Positions 24,401 to 36,360 of a stretch of 64,000 nucleotides of DNA are shown here, piece after piece. The notes beneath the pieces are model-generated. The model made no database searches and had not been told where the DNA came from. It worked only from the letters and a program-made list of their open reading frames with translations. The stretch comes from Diatrype stigma (Eukaryota > Ascomycota > Sordariomycetes > Xylariales > Diatrypaceae): NCBI GenBank assembly GCA_022225965.2, contig JAKJXP020000091.1:124001-188000 (forward strand), written 5' to 3'. How positions within the stretch are numbered: position 1 is the first letter of the stretch; the number at the start of each line of letters is the position of its first letter. A program made the position numbers and the translations under genes.

Positions 24401-25300
24401 ATTAAGAACTACCAAAACGGGCCATATTTAATAGAAACCTAAAGTTTACGTTTAAATTTTGGTAAATTATTTTTATACGGATAGGAATAATGCTAAATTT
24501 TATTATAGCGTTTTATTTTTAAAAAACCGGCCAAATAAAAAAACGGAACCAAAATATCGAAATCGTAATTAATTATTATATAACGATATTCGAAAAACCG
24601 TAAGTCGTTATTATATTAACGTTATAGCATAATATAAATAATTCAAAATCGGAAATGCTGGAACGATTATTAAACGAAGTTATATTCGGTTTTAAGTCAT
24701 TATTTCTATTGTTTATTTTTAAGGTACCGCAAAATTTTATCGATTTCGAAACCGTTAAATAGCTATATTAACGGGATATATAAGTCGTTATGAATTTTGT
24801 AATAGCTAATAGCAAGTTCCGATACGACAAAAAGCATATTCCGTTAAAATTTAACGTAAGAAACGAAATATATTTAAAGCTATACGAAAAATATAAACTA
24901 TTAGGAAATCCGCTTAAAAAATGGTTAAAATAGCGAATTAATTTTTTAATAATAATTAAAAGAATTAAAAACTTGGCATACGAATTTAGTTTTTTTAAAT
25001 ATTAAAAGATACATAAAGTTATATTAATAGCACATTTTAATAAAGAATTAAGTTATAAGGATTTATGGTACCGAAAACGGCTATTGCTAGGATAAGTTAT
25101 AATTAAAAGAAACGACGACGATTGGGTATTATACGAAATAAAAACATTATTTAAAAGACGTATTAATAAATAAGGAAAACTTATTATCGAATACCTCGTA
25201 AAATAAAAAGAATAAACGTTATAATGGAACGAATGATATTTTCGATAGCTATTTATGCAAAACGCGGTAAAATTGATTTATAAATTCGATCGGAAATATA
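21500..25300 (+). pseudogene. Ty3/gypsy chromovirus pol remains (gypsy-1)
   Basis: In order on + I can read a reverse transcriptase and connection segment, integrase and chromodomain. RT shows INFRALNDIVISDVYSM near 22380 and FNVVLMGFRNN near 22580. The active site at 22670-22681 reads Y-I-N-N instead of YxDD. The segment NIGFLLNLKKSFNGYDFIRL follows at about 22750. At about 23950-24130 an H-x-H...C-x2-C integrase finger is visible (HFGTVRMAQNLERLYIR then YCRFCSECIK). Near 25100-25290 the pieces WVLYEIK, EYLVK and YKFDR match the layout of a chromodomain. Stops interrupt every frame, so this is dead. Confidence 0.75.
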
Positions 25301-25599
25301 AAATAATAATAAACGAATTATAGCTAAAAGCAAAAAACATTATTCCGTTAAATATATCGATAGCCATAAAAGCTAACGAATAAAAATTAATATAAGTAAT
25401 CCTAAAAATTAATATAAAGGTATAAATTTTAAATATACCGCTAATATAATAATTACCGTTTTCGGAATAATATTAAAATTATATATATTTAAGTATAAGA
25501 AACGCGTAACTTTTTTTTATTTTATTTATAACCTAATTATATGCATATATAAAGTTATAATTGGACTAATATTAATAAAATACAAAATTATTTTACGTA

Positions 25600-27536
25600 A
25601 TTATTATAAATACAGTAACAATATGGCGAATGCAAATATAAATGCAAAGTTTTTTCTAAATAAGCAGTTTTTTTACGAAAAATTTAATCTATTGCTTATA
25701 AACGAAATGAAAAACCGAACGAAAATATTCGAAATTAAATAAGTTACGCTTAAAAAGTTTATATTCGCTTTATTTGTTAAAAACGAAATGATTTTTAATA
25801 AGTATAAAAAGATATCCGATAGAAATACGAAAATAATAAAAGGATTTGCAAATACGGAGAATTATTAAAAAAAGGTATTAGCAATGCATATGCCGTTAAA
25901 CGATATAGATTTCGATTATATAATCGAGAGATTAGGGCGAATTAATTTAAAGATATAGCCAGTAAATTCGAGAATATAACAAGACATTATGAAAACCTTA
26001 GGAATAATTATCGAAAAAAAATACGCGAATGGATAAAAAAATAACGCAGATTATAAAAAAAAGCTGCTAACGCAAGAAGTTTTAAAGGCATTTAAAATTT
26101 ACGAAAATGGCAACGGATTTGATTATTGGCCGTAAAAATTTTTATTACGGCTTTAATAAGTAAGCATTAAATGGTATATCATTTTAAAGAACAAAAAATG
26201 CATTTTAATTTATTAAAAAAAATATTGCGATAATTATGGCATAATTTACGTTAAATTTATCGAAATATAAGGCAAAAAAAAAAAGTCTAAAGATAAAAAT
26301 AAAACCTTATAAAAAGCCATACCTAAATTTAAGGCATTAATACCTAAGCCTAAAATATTAATACCATAAGGCTCGCCGACGTAATTAAATTTGCTTATTT
26401 AAATATAAACAATTAATTAAAAACTAAAAAATAAATATTTATAAGTTATTAACGATATAAATAATACGGATAATTTCTGGGATTTATATAAAACAAATTT
26501 ATATTTAATCGAAAAGATTCCCGAATATATTAATATCGAAAGAATAATTAACATAATCGAACAAAATATTATGACATTAAAAAAAGCTTTCGACGAATAA
26601 ATTAAATATATAAACCGATAATTTAAATTATACGTCCGGGCAGTATAATTTAAAACGTTACTAAACGATATTTTAACCGGAAGAATTAAGGACGTTATTT
26701 AAAAAACTTTAAGGTTTATAATTAAATCCGACTTAATTAAAAAGGATTTAAAAAATACGTTAAAAAGGCGGAACTAAATAAATATATTAAGAAATCGAAT
26801 TTATTAATTGCGATCGATGAAATATTAATCCGATAAATAAACGACAATACGACGGCAATAAAAACAATAATTAAAATAATAATAAATAACTTTAATATAA
26901 TTATAATATTAATAATTAAAATAAACGAAATGCAAAAATAATTAAATTTATTAACAATTTTTATTAAGTTATTATCAGGAGATTATTGGTTTTTAATTAA
27001 ATTTCCAAGATTATTTAGAAATATAATGTTTATATTATTATTATAATCTTTATTGGAATAGTAATAATTATTTATACCGTTATTTAAATCCGAGTTTATA
27101 TTTATTTAATAAATATAATATGCTTAATAAATACCGAATAAGCCATTATTACAGTAACGAAGATTTATAATTTTTTTGTTTTTAATTAAGCCATAATTAT
27201 AGCTTATGTTTAAAACGCAAATACCGACTAATAAAAGAAAAAAGTCGTTTTTTTTAATAGGATTAAATAGTTCCATTCCGACAAAAAGACTTTTGTTTAA
27301 GAAAAAATTAGCAGAGCAGCAGTAAATAGCAATTAACGGGACGTTAACGTTTTTTACATAAGAGGAGCAAGTTATTATAAAAAGATTTAGTCGTACCTTT
27401 TAGCTAAAGGATGTTTTTAATTAAAAGATAAGTGGCCTGTTTTTATTATTATCTTAGTAATTATCTTTAGTTATAGCATTAATTAGTTTTTCCTAAAAGA
27501 ATCATTATCGTTTTTTACTTAAAGTTTATTCTTACG
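25600..27536 (+). other. Unassigned AT-rich part following the gypsy-1 pol
   Basis: From about 25622 the + strand reads as a degraded protein (MANANINAKFFLNKQFFYEK, then NEMIFNKYKKISDRN and MPLNDIDFDYIIERLGRINL). It lies after the chromodomain, where no gypsy gene is expected. It may be a gag-like frame of another element or an extra frame of gypsy-1. I find no copy of the 21.25 kb sequence here that would serve as a gypsy LTR. Confidence 0.35.
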
Positions 27537-27625
27537 GGTTATTCAAAAAAACATATATACGTCTGTTAATTAGGAAAGATAGGAAGGTCCTGTTTTAGGC
27601 CTTATGTGCCTGCTTTTTCCTAACA
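27537..27625 (+). repeat. Right part of the 5' LTR of the small LTR element
   Basis: These 89 bp align without gaps to 28414-28502; the differences seen are C/T and G/A. They end CCTAACA at 27625 and are followed by TTTGCATCCCCCC, the position of a primer-binding site. Confidence 0.75.
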
Positions 27626-28363
27626 TTTGCATCCCCCCAAAAGAGACGTAGACGTCCCGTTTATTAAAGCTATTGTTTTTCCAGCAATTCTGTTCTTCCA
27701 GCAATTCTGTTTTTTCAGCAATTCTGTTTTTTCAGTAATTCCCAAGCTGTTCGTTTTTCCGTTCGTCGGTCCGTCTTTGGTAGGTCTTTTGGGTGGTAAT
27801 TTTTGCCAGATATGTATGGTCCGGCTTCGGAAAAAAGGGTGTTTATGGATATATATGGTTCTAGGCAATTGGATTTTGCGTATTCCAGAATTTAAAGACG
27901 TAAGGAAACGTCGTTTTTAGTGGTAGGACGTATTTTAACAGTGTCTTTAACGTCGTTTTCGTTTGGAGACAGTGGTTAATATTTAACCGTATAATCCGGT
28001 CTTTGTTTTTATCCCTAATAGCGGACCGTCGTCTCGAACGTTGTCCGTCTATTGGGCTTGTCTTTTATAGGACCTTTAGGACGTAGGTCTTTGGTTGTCT
28101 TCCGTTTATTCGAATAATTTCCGACCGTAGGAGTCTTTTCCGGAAGACGTCGTCTTCGATTGGAGGTATGGCAATGGGCGGGGGTCTTTAGAAGCTGGGC
28201 CGGAACTAACGCATACCAGACAATATAGGCATTCGAAAGCCGGAACTGCAGTGTTTATAGTGGCATAGTAGGGACAATTGTCTTCGGAAAAAAAAAAAAA
28301 AAAAAGGGGGTATGGTTATGGTTATGGTGGCCCTTTGGATCGGTGCAGGAAATGCTACCAGAT
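27626..28363. other. Less mutated non-coding core of the small LTR element
   Basis: This 738-bp stretch is visibly richer in G and C than the surrounding kilobases and has no gag or pol frame. An A17-20/GGGGG purine tract near 28290-28313 precedes the 3' LTR by about 50 bp and may be the polypurine tract. A core this short without genes fits a TRIM-like, non-autonomous LTR element. Confidence 0.5.
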
Positions 28364-28502
28364 TGTTAGGTGAAGTTAGGATGTTGTATTCTTTAGGACG
28401 ACGTCCTTTGGACGGCTGTCCAAAAGGACGTATATACGTCTGCTAGTTAGGAAAGACAGGAAGGTCCTGTCCCAGGCCTTATGTGCCTGCTTTTTCCTAA
28501 CA
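28364..28502 (+). repeat. Complete 139-bp LTR (3')
   Basis: It has canonical TG..CA ends with short inverted termini (TGTTAGG and CCTAACA) and is followed by the CTTTT duplication. It is the least RIP-altered LTR of the block. Confidence 0.75.
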
Positions 28503-28507
28503 CTTTT

Positions 28508-31500
28508 TATAGGTTATATATTTCGATATATATAAAATAAAACCGATGGATATTATAGGATATAAATATTCCGTTATATTAATTAATAGGCATATCGGTT
28601 TTAAATAAATTAAATTTACCCGTAAAAAGAAACAAATTTATCGTTTAATTTAAAAATAAATAATTAAAGCTAAACGTTAAGACGTATATAGAATTCAAAT
28701 TTTTTAATTCGATAAAAAATAAGAATTCATCGGTATTAATAATAACATAAACGAATTCTTAAATTAAAGAAATATATAATAACAAAAAACAATTTCCTAT
28801 ATATCGAAATAAAACGCATACGGAAAAAATAAAATAAAGCTTATTATTATTCCTTTCCGTTTAGCAATAAATTAACCCGGATTATTTTATTTTTTATGGC
28901 CGTATATCGAAAGATATATTATAAAACTAATAAATATGTTTTTATTTTGTTATAATAAAGGTAATAAATGCTTTTAAACTAAATTAATTCGAAGCTTAAA
29001 TATTTCCATATAAAAAAAACTTAACGACTTATTTACCTTTAAAACTTAAGGATTTTTCGGTTATATATACGATAAAGAAATTATGCAAAATTACAAAATA
29101 GCTTTACGAATTTTTAAAATATATTTAATCGGATACGTTAATATTAAAATAAGGATTTATAAGGTTTACGTTTTGGATAAATATATTATTATTTATGTCC
29201 GTAATATACGTTTTATTAAAAAAAATACTAAACAAAAGGGCTAATGCTAATAAAAGCATATAATACGTTATCGAATTCGTTAATCCGAAACCCGAAAACG
29301 AAATATCCTAATCGGAAACGATAATATAATATAACTTAAGCGTAACGGAAAATCTTATTACGAAACGAAAACATATCGAAACGAAGGTTATAACTTTTTA
29401 ATAACGCATTAAAACCCTTTTAAAAAAACATAACGAAAACGATTTCGAATATAAAATAAGCGGCAAGCAATTTCATTCGTTGCCCGAATTTCTTATTTTA
29501 AAGCAATAATTATTAAAAAAAAAATAAAGTAAAAAAAAATTACCAAAAACAAAATAATAATTATATTTAAAATAAAAAACATTAAAATAACGAAAATTAT
29601 ATTTCCGGTTATACCGAATAATCCTTTTAAGTTTAGGAATAAAAAAAATCCGATAATTCCGAAAAAAAAATACTTCGAAAAAGCAATCGAAAACCTTAAA
29701 AAAAATACCCCTTCGATAATAAAGCATTAAATCCCGTTTTGGATTTAATTACGGTAAGTAATATATAGGAAAAACCCATTATTTAAAGGTTTATTCGTAA
29801 TAAGAATAAAAAAACAAATTATAAAACCCTTTTTAACGCGCGTTTTAAATCGATACCGTTAAAGCTTTTCCTTTTAATATTTTATTCGCCCTTTATACGA
29901 ATAAAGAAGAAATCGTTTTATAAGACCCGTAATAAATTTATCCGAACATTAACGAAATACGCTTTATTTATATTAAATATAAAAATAATAATGATATTAA
30001 AATTTGCCAGAATAATAAAAAAAAGCAAAAAGAAATCCTATTTTTTAAAAGCAATAACAACCGGCCTTTAAAATATAATATAATAATTTAATAAAAAGGG
30101 ATATATTTAATTTAATCCCTTTTTCCTTTAAGGCTAAAGCTTTATCGTTGAAATAAATAACGGATTAACGGTTTAATGCTAATAATAAGTAAATTCGAAA
30201 TCGAATCCGATTAATGGTTTGCGGAAATTTCGAAATAAAGGAAAATTATATAATATAAAATGTATATTCGGCTATTGCCGACGTTATATTTATTAGGATT
30301 TTCTTTATCCTTATGGCTATTTTTAATTTAAAAAGTTAATTTTACGATATAAAAACAGCTTTCCTTAATGCTGTTCCTTTTAAAGGTTACGATATATACG
30401 TTTATTAATCGAAAAGATATAATAACGAATCGAATAAAATCTAAAGATTTAAGCAAGCGTTATACGGCTTACGAAAGGCCTTTATTTAATAATATCGTGC
30501 TTTTACGAAAGTCCTAAAGAAAATCGGATTTAAGCCGATAATATAAAACCTTTATTTATTTAAATACGAAACAACAAAAAAGCTTTTTTTAATATATATT
30601 AACGATATTTTCGTTATAGGCAAAACAATTGCCGAATATTACCGAATTCGGAATAAATTATAAGCGTTTTTTTAATTAAAGAACTTAAGGAAAATTACGA
30701 AGTTCTTCGAATATATCGTTAAACGTAATAGGCGCTTACGAAAAGTTTTCCTTATTTAAGAAAATTATATTCGGAAAATAATTAATAAATATAAAAAGTA
30801 ATTAAAAAAAATTAAAACCTCTTAACGGCTCGAATTAATAATTCCCGTTATTTAAATTCCCTTTTTTATTTAAGTAACGGCAATATATTAAAAAAATAAA
30901 TTTATTTAATTACTTTTTAATAAATAGCCGCTTAAATATTTTTTTTATAATAAACAAGCTGTATAAATCGAATTCGAAATCGGAAAACGTTTATCGAAAT
31001 TTATTAAACCATTTTTGGCATTATTTTAATATAATAATTAAATTCGAAATAACTTTAAAAAGTAATTATAAAATTACGGATTTAATAATAAGGATTTTCG
31101 TTAACGTTGTTTTTTACGATAATCTGGAATTCCGTTTTTTTACCGGCGCCCATATAATTTTATTCGCCGAAAAGCCGATATATTAAAAAACGAAAAAATA
31201 ATCGATAATTATATTTAATAATATTAAAACGGAATTTATTAATTTTATTTTTATCGAAATAAATAGCATTTGGATTAATTTTATATTAATCGAATTAGAA
31301 TATTCCTAATAAAAGCCTTATATTATATTTACGGATTCGAAAAACGCAATAGTAATAGCATTAAATCCGTTAAATATAATAAAAACGCAATACGTAAATG
31401 CCCGATATAAATGAATTATTAATAAAATCGAAAAGGGCTTTTTTCGATTGCTTTATATCGAAACGAACGATATAATTGCAAACGGCCTTATAAAGGCCTT

Positions 31501-31766
31501 TTAAACGGAAAGATATAAGCAATTTATATAATAAATGAAATTAAACCCATATTAATAAAATTAAAACGATTATATAAATAATCGTTAATCGGCCATAATC
31601 TTTATTTCGACGCGATATATTATAACGACGTAAAATAACAAATTAAAAATTCTTATATTTCGAAAAGTATCGTATATTTAAATGAAACAATATTAGTTAA
31701 TTTTTAGATTTAATATAAAGAAGGTATTAAAAACGGCTTCGTTTCCTAAAGGCGTTTAAGGGGCTA
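28508..31766 (+). pseudogene. copia integrase, reverse transcriptase and RNase H remains
   Basis: The + strand continues the copia pol after the inserted element. Around 30340 the frame reads DIKTAFLNAVPFKGYDIYV, the hallmark start of copia RT, then RFKQALYGLRKAF. At 30595-30606 the active site reads Y-I-N-D (YVDD in live elements). Towards 31350-31530 the RNase H end is visible (KGLFSIALYRNERYN, then PYKGLLNGKI). A G-rich tract (AAGGGGC, 31758-31764) directly precedes the 3' LTR and is a fitting polypurine tract. Many stops are present. Confidence 0.75.
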
Positions 31767-31875
31767 TATTACGTGGCTAATGCCCTAATGGCATTACTTA
31801 TACCTAAGCAACCGCCTTTTAGCACTCCATCTGCTAAGATTCCTTTAAATCTACATCATTAGTTTCTTTCTTATA
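31767..31875 (+). repeat. 3' LTR of copia, left 109 bp (right 27 bp at 44015-44041)
   Basis: It matches 18594-18702 position by position with transitions only. It stops exactly where the TIR element begins. The missing 27 bp are found at 44015-44041 (starting GCTGCTTTCTG), so the two parts add to the 136 bp of the 5' LTR. Confidence 0.85.
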
Positions 31876-33339
31876 CTCATTCCGCCTAAGATCGGCCCAT
31901 TCACTTACGTTCATTCCGGTCGCCAAGTTTTACATAACCTATATAAACGTACTAATATATATACTTCCAAATACCATATAAAATGTATGATATTTAAATA
32001 TATATATCTTTTAAATAATATTATCGTTTATATTAATTACTGGAAACCCTTAAAATTAAGTAATAATTGCAAATATATTAAGAAGTAATCCATTTATAGC
32101 AATCTCTTTTAAAATTATATTTAAAAGTTAAAATAATAAATACATTTATTAAGCGTTTTTTTATCCGGCCGCATTTTATTAAGATAAAGAAAATCCATCG
32201 CGTTTTTCATTACGAAATCGGCATTTTCGTAATCCTTTTTTTTAATAGGGTTTAAAGCAAAACTAATAAAGCTACATAAATTCGCCGCAATTATTTCGTT
32301 TCGGATTTCATTTATTGTTTATAAGCGCCCGTATATTTTCTTATTGGCCTTTTCGAATTGCTTTTTTATTATGGCTCGATATTTAGCTTATAAATTTATA
32401 CGTATGTATTAGCAGCATTCCTGCGGTATTATCTTAATAAAATACGTATTAACAAATAAAAGGCCGCCGAAAACGAAAGCATTTAAAATAAAAGCAGAAA
32501 CGGAAATATTTAATATTAAAGCTACGGCCGGAACAAAAAGTAATATTAAATTATAGCCAGCAATTAATATATAATTAATAAAAGCCTTTATATTTATTAC
32601 GAATAATATATTTACGATAGCAAAACTTATTTTGCTTATTATATAAGTAGCCAGCATAATTTCCGTTTATATTTATAACGCATTCGTTTTAAAGGTTTTT
32701 CCTTTCGGCATAACGGCCGTATCTTTATTACATGGCAATACCGGATATTTGTAATAAAGCCGTTTGAATGTTACGATTATTGCTTAAAGCAATTAAAGGA
32801 AAATTAAATTTTCCCGTAATTCGGATGGGCTTATAGCGAAGCAATTGTCGAACCGAAAGGTTTAATAAAAAAGTTAAGAATAACGTAATTGGCTTTATAA
32901 TATATCGCCGGCGGACATTTTTATAAGCTACTTTTATAATTTCTTATATTATAAAAAGAGTTATATATTATTAATATACGTACGATAAAAATAAATAAAT
33001 AACGAATTATATACCTTCGGATTAGGGCCGGAAACGGAATTTAGGCCTTACGGCGAACTTTCTTTTGCGGCGCAAAGGGGAATTAGGAATTTCGTACGGG
33101 TTTTGGAATCCGAAAAAATAACAGCAGGCGGCATAATAGCGGTAATTATTATTGCTTTTGTTGTTATTATTATTTCTATTCTTATTATTGTTGCTATTGC
33201 TTTTTTTTTTAAAAAAAAAAGGAAAAGAAAAAACGGCAAAAGGTTATTTAAACGTTTTTATTATAGCCTATATACCGAATTACCTAATAAATATGCTATA
33301 ATACATTTATATAACCTAATAGTTTATGTTTAAATTAAA

Positions 33340-33790
33340 TAAGCATATTATAATACGCCTATTAATTATATTCCTAATTATTTTGTTAGCTTATTATTTA
33401 TATACGTATTATATATAATACTTATATTTAATATGCTTATTAACTATTTAATCGATTAAGCGTATTATAGTATTTATATTTAGTATGCCCGTTAATTGCC
33501 TAGTTAATTAGGCGTATTATAGCATTTCTATTTAAATATGCCAGCCTAATTAATAAGGCTGACATATTTAAATAGGAATATAACGGGTTATTTAATTAAT
33601 TAGGCGTATTATAATATTCCTATTTAAATATGCCAGCCTAATTAATAAAGCTAGCATATTTAAATAAGGATGTTATAATACGCTTATATAATTTGCTTAT
33701 TAGTTACTTAATTAAATAAACGTATTATAATACGTTTATTTATTACGGGCCATTATTATAAAACTAAATAGGCGTATTATAATACGCCTA
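33340..33790. repeat. Array of AT-rich palindromic units
   Basis: Variants of AGGCGTATTATA recur in both orientations at intervals of tens of bases. Two hairpin-forming units of the type TATTTAAATATGCCAGCC ... GGCTGACATATTTAAATA lie at about 33530-33586 and 33622-33665. The array is inside the left part of the TIR element. Confidence 0.6.
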
Positions 33791-36128
33791 TTAGCCCAAA
33801 TAACCTAAACCTTTACTTAATTAAAAAGATTAACATAATTATTTTCCTTTTCCGCTTTATCTTGCGTTATATAATTTTGCCATTAATAACGCCGATTCTT
33901 TGATTTTATAATTGTTATAATTAAATGCAGGCTTTTTTTAGAAATTGTTATAGCAAAAACAATTTAAATGCGATTTATCTCTTTATTTATAAGCAAAATA
34001 ACGCCATTTTTATAACTAAAAAAATATTAAATCCTAACGAACTTATAACGTAATCATATATGCGTTAAACTTCGAGTTTAATTCTTAATTTTAATGGCAT
34101 TTTCAGTCGTTATGCGTTAAAAAGCCGTTTTTTTAATTGCTTATAAAGCCGTTTGCAAAGTTTCCGCCTAAGTTATTTCCTTTTTTTCGTATGCCTTTTC
34201 GTTTGTTATATAAACGATTTTTATAATCCGATTTATTTCGAATGGTTTTTCGGATATTTATACAAAGCCTAAAGATTCGAACGATTCGCGAAATTCTTTT
34301 TCGAAAGAAAAAAATAAACTCTCGTTTTCTTTAAATTCCTTTAAGCTTAAGCCGTAACGGGCGGCTGTATTATTAAGTTTAACCCTTTTAATTAAAAAAA
34401 ACGCAATCCATGTTTATAAATTTATCCCTTAATTTACGTTAAATATTTCATAAAGCATTTAATTTTATACGACTATTAGGTTTAAAATCGATAAATTTAT
34501 TACGTTATTAAATTTCGGCCTATACGAAATACGAAACGAATTAATTTATTTTTTTATCCGTATAAGTAATTTATAACGAAAAAGATCCATTTTATATAAA
34601 AGAAATAGGAACCCTTTTATTCCAATATAATCGATTTTATACGCGGGTCTTTTACGTTTATAACGAAACATTTTCGGCGGTATTTTAATTTTTTTTTTAC
34701 TTAATAGCTTTACGGTTGGCCTTTTATTTAACCTTACGTTAGCGTTAAATATTCGCGTTTACGTTTCGAAATCGAATATTACCAAGCTTAATCGGGCCGA
34801 TTTTTAATACGAGCTTATTTTAAATGAATCGAATCTGCCTTTTTATAAGGTTTTTACGTAACCGGATAAATTCGTCGGACGAAGTATAATTATTAATGGC
34901 TATAGCTTATGCCGTTTTTTTATATTTCGATTATACCTTATTAATAATTGAAATAACCGATAGTTTCGATATAATAAATGCATCCGTTACGATATCGAAT
35001 GTATTTAAAATATTAACGCATCATATATACGTTTAAAAAAAACGTAAGTGCTTTAAATTAAATTCGGGGCCGAATAAGAATCGAAAGCTAAAAGGGCTTA
35101 ATTATTAGAATATATGATTCGGTTACGGCATTATTGCCATTTTTATCGTCGGTATCGGCATTGGCATCGTCGGTATTGGTATCGGCCTCGGCTTTATCGT
35201 CGGTCGTTATAAATAAATCTTTATTTTTTTTATTTTTTTTATTATTCATATTAACGTATTTACGCCGGTTTATTAGCGGAACGTTAGCGGAAACCGACGA
35301 AATGGAATCGCCTATTATATTTAAAACAACTTTCGAATTAAAGGAATATAATTCGTAATTTCTTTATGCTTTTTGGATTATGTTTTTTTTAAAGACCATA
35401 ATTCGAATTTTTTGGTATCCATCGAAAAAATCGTTTTTGTTATATACGTAAGCGCTAAATCGAATATTACAAAGTTAATTTTATTAATAATAGCGCTTTA
35501 AAAAGGCATATATATTTATATTTAAAGGTTGCATTTTATAAATTAAATAAATAAAAAAAGGGAAAACAATAATTTTATATTTATTGCAACGCCGAATAAA
35601 TTCCTTTATAAAATAATTGCCATAACCATTTAAAAGCAATAACCTTTTTTGTTTCGGATTTTTAAAGCGTATAAATCGATAAAAATAATTTAGCCATTTT
35701 AACGCAATTATATTTTCGGTTTATTCGTTTATATTTATCGTAATTACTGTATTATTTTTAAAATTGTTATTAATTTATTTTTTAAATATGTTTACGTTTT
35801 TAAAGATAATAAATGGAACAATCGTTATATTTATAATTAATACGTTTTTTATAACAGTAATAAGCTTTTTCGTATTAAGATCCGGTAATACGGAATCGTT
35901 TATATCCGTATACGTTTATATTTAAAAATCATTTAAATATCCGATTCGAAAATTAGTTTTATCCGCATTTTATTCGAAGTTAGGACCAATATGGTTTTTT
36001 ATTTTGCATTAAATGTATGTATTATATTATTGCTTCATTTCCGTACGGTTATTAACGATTCGACGCGCAATAAACCTCGGCCGTATTCGAACGTAACGGA
36101 ATTTTAAATTGGTTTAAAAATAACGGCG

Positions 36129-36360
36129 TATTACGATAGCCACAAGTGCAATATTACATACAGCCAGAATGTACATATAAAAAGATAAGAATAAGGAACA
36201 GGACAAATGAATCCAGCACTAAAACCGCAGCACCTATTAAAGCAATAGTTTTCCTGTTTCTGCTGTTTTAATTCCTTCCTTTTCTTTTTTCTTTAGCTTA
36301 GAATTTTATATAGCTAATGGAATTCGGATTTACGAAACGAAGCCATAATAGCCCGTAATA
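36129..36360 (+). repeat. 5' LTR of gypsy-2
   Basis: 232 bp, identical in length to the 3' copy. The differences I read through are transitions. Confidence 0.88.

Larger units (their letters stand above)
21235..28502 (+). mobile_element. LTR element with CTTTT target duplication inside the copia integrase region
   Basis: The left end begins TGTTAGGTGAA at 21235 and the right end closes CCTAACA at 28502. The same pentamer CTTTT sits at 21230-21234 and 28503-28507, an LTR-type target duplication. A complete 139-bp LTR (TGTTAGG...CCTAACA) occupies 28364-28502. The last 89 bp of the same LTR recur at 27537-27625, and its first 18 bp resemble 21235-21252. My reading is a small element of about 1 kb with a 738-bp non-coding core (27626-28363), whose 5' LTR was split by a gypsy element. 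An alternative is a rearranged gypsy element whose own LTRs these are. Confidence 0.6.

Noticed and set aside
32409..32657. Possible multi-pass membrane protein on minus
   Set aside because: It is part of a longer stop-broken frame of the TIR element and its hydrophobic look follows from AT-rich codons.
33103..33333. Small membrane-like protein frame (Ile/Val-rich, then Lys-rich)
   Set aside because: It arises from ATT/ATA runs in mutated DNA inside the TIR element; composition alone explains the hydrophobicity.
33330..33790. CRISPR-like repeat spacing
   Set aside because: The units are palindromic and irregular, and the genome is eukaryotic; a CRISPR array is not plausible.
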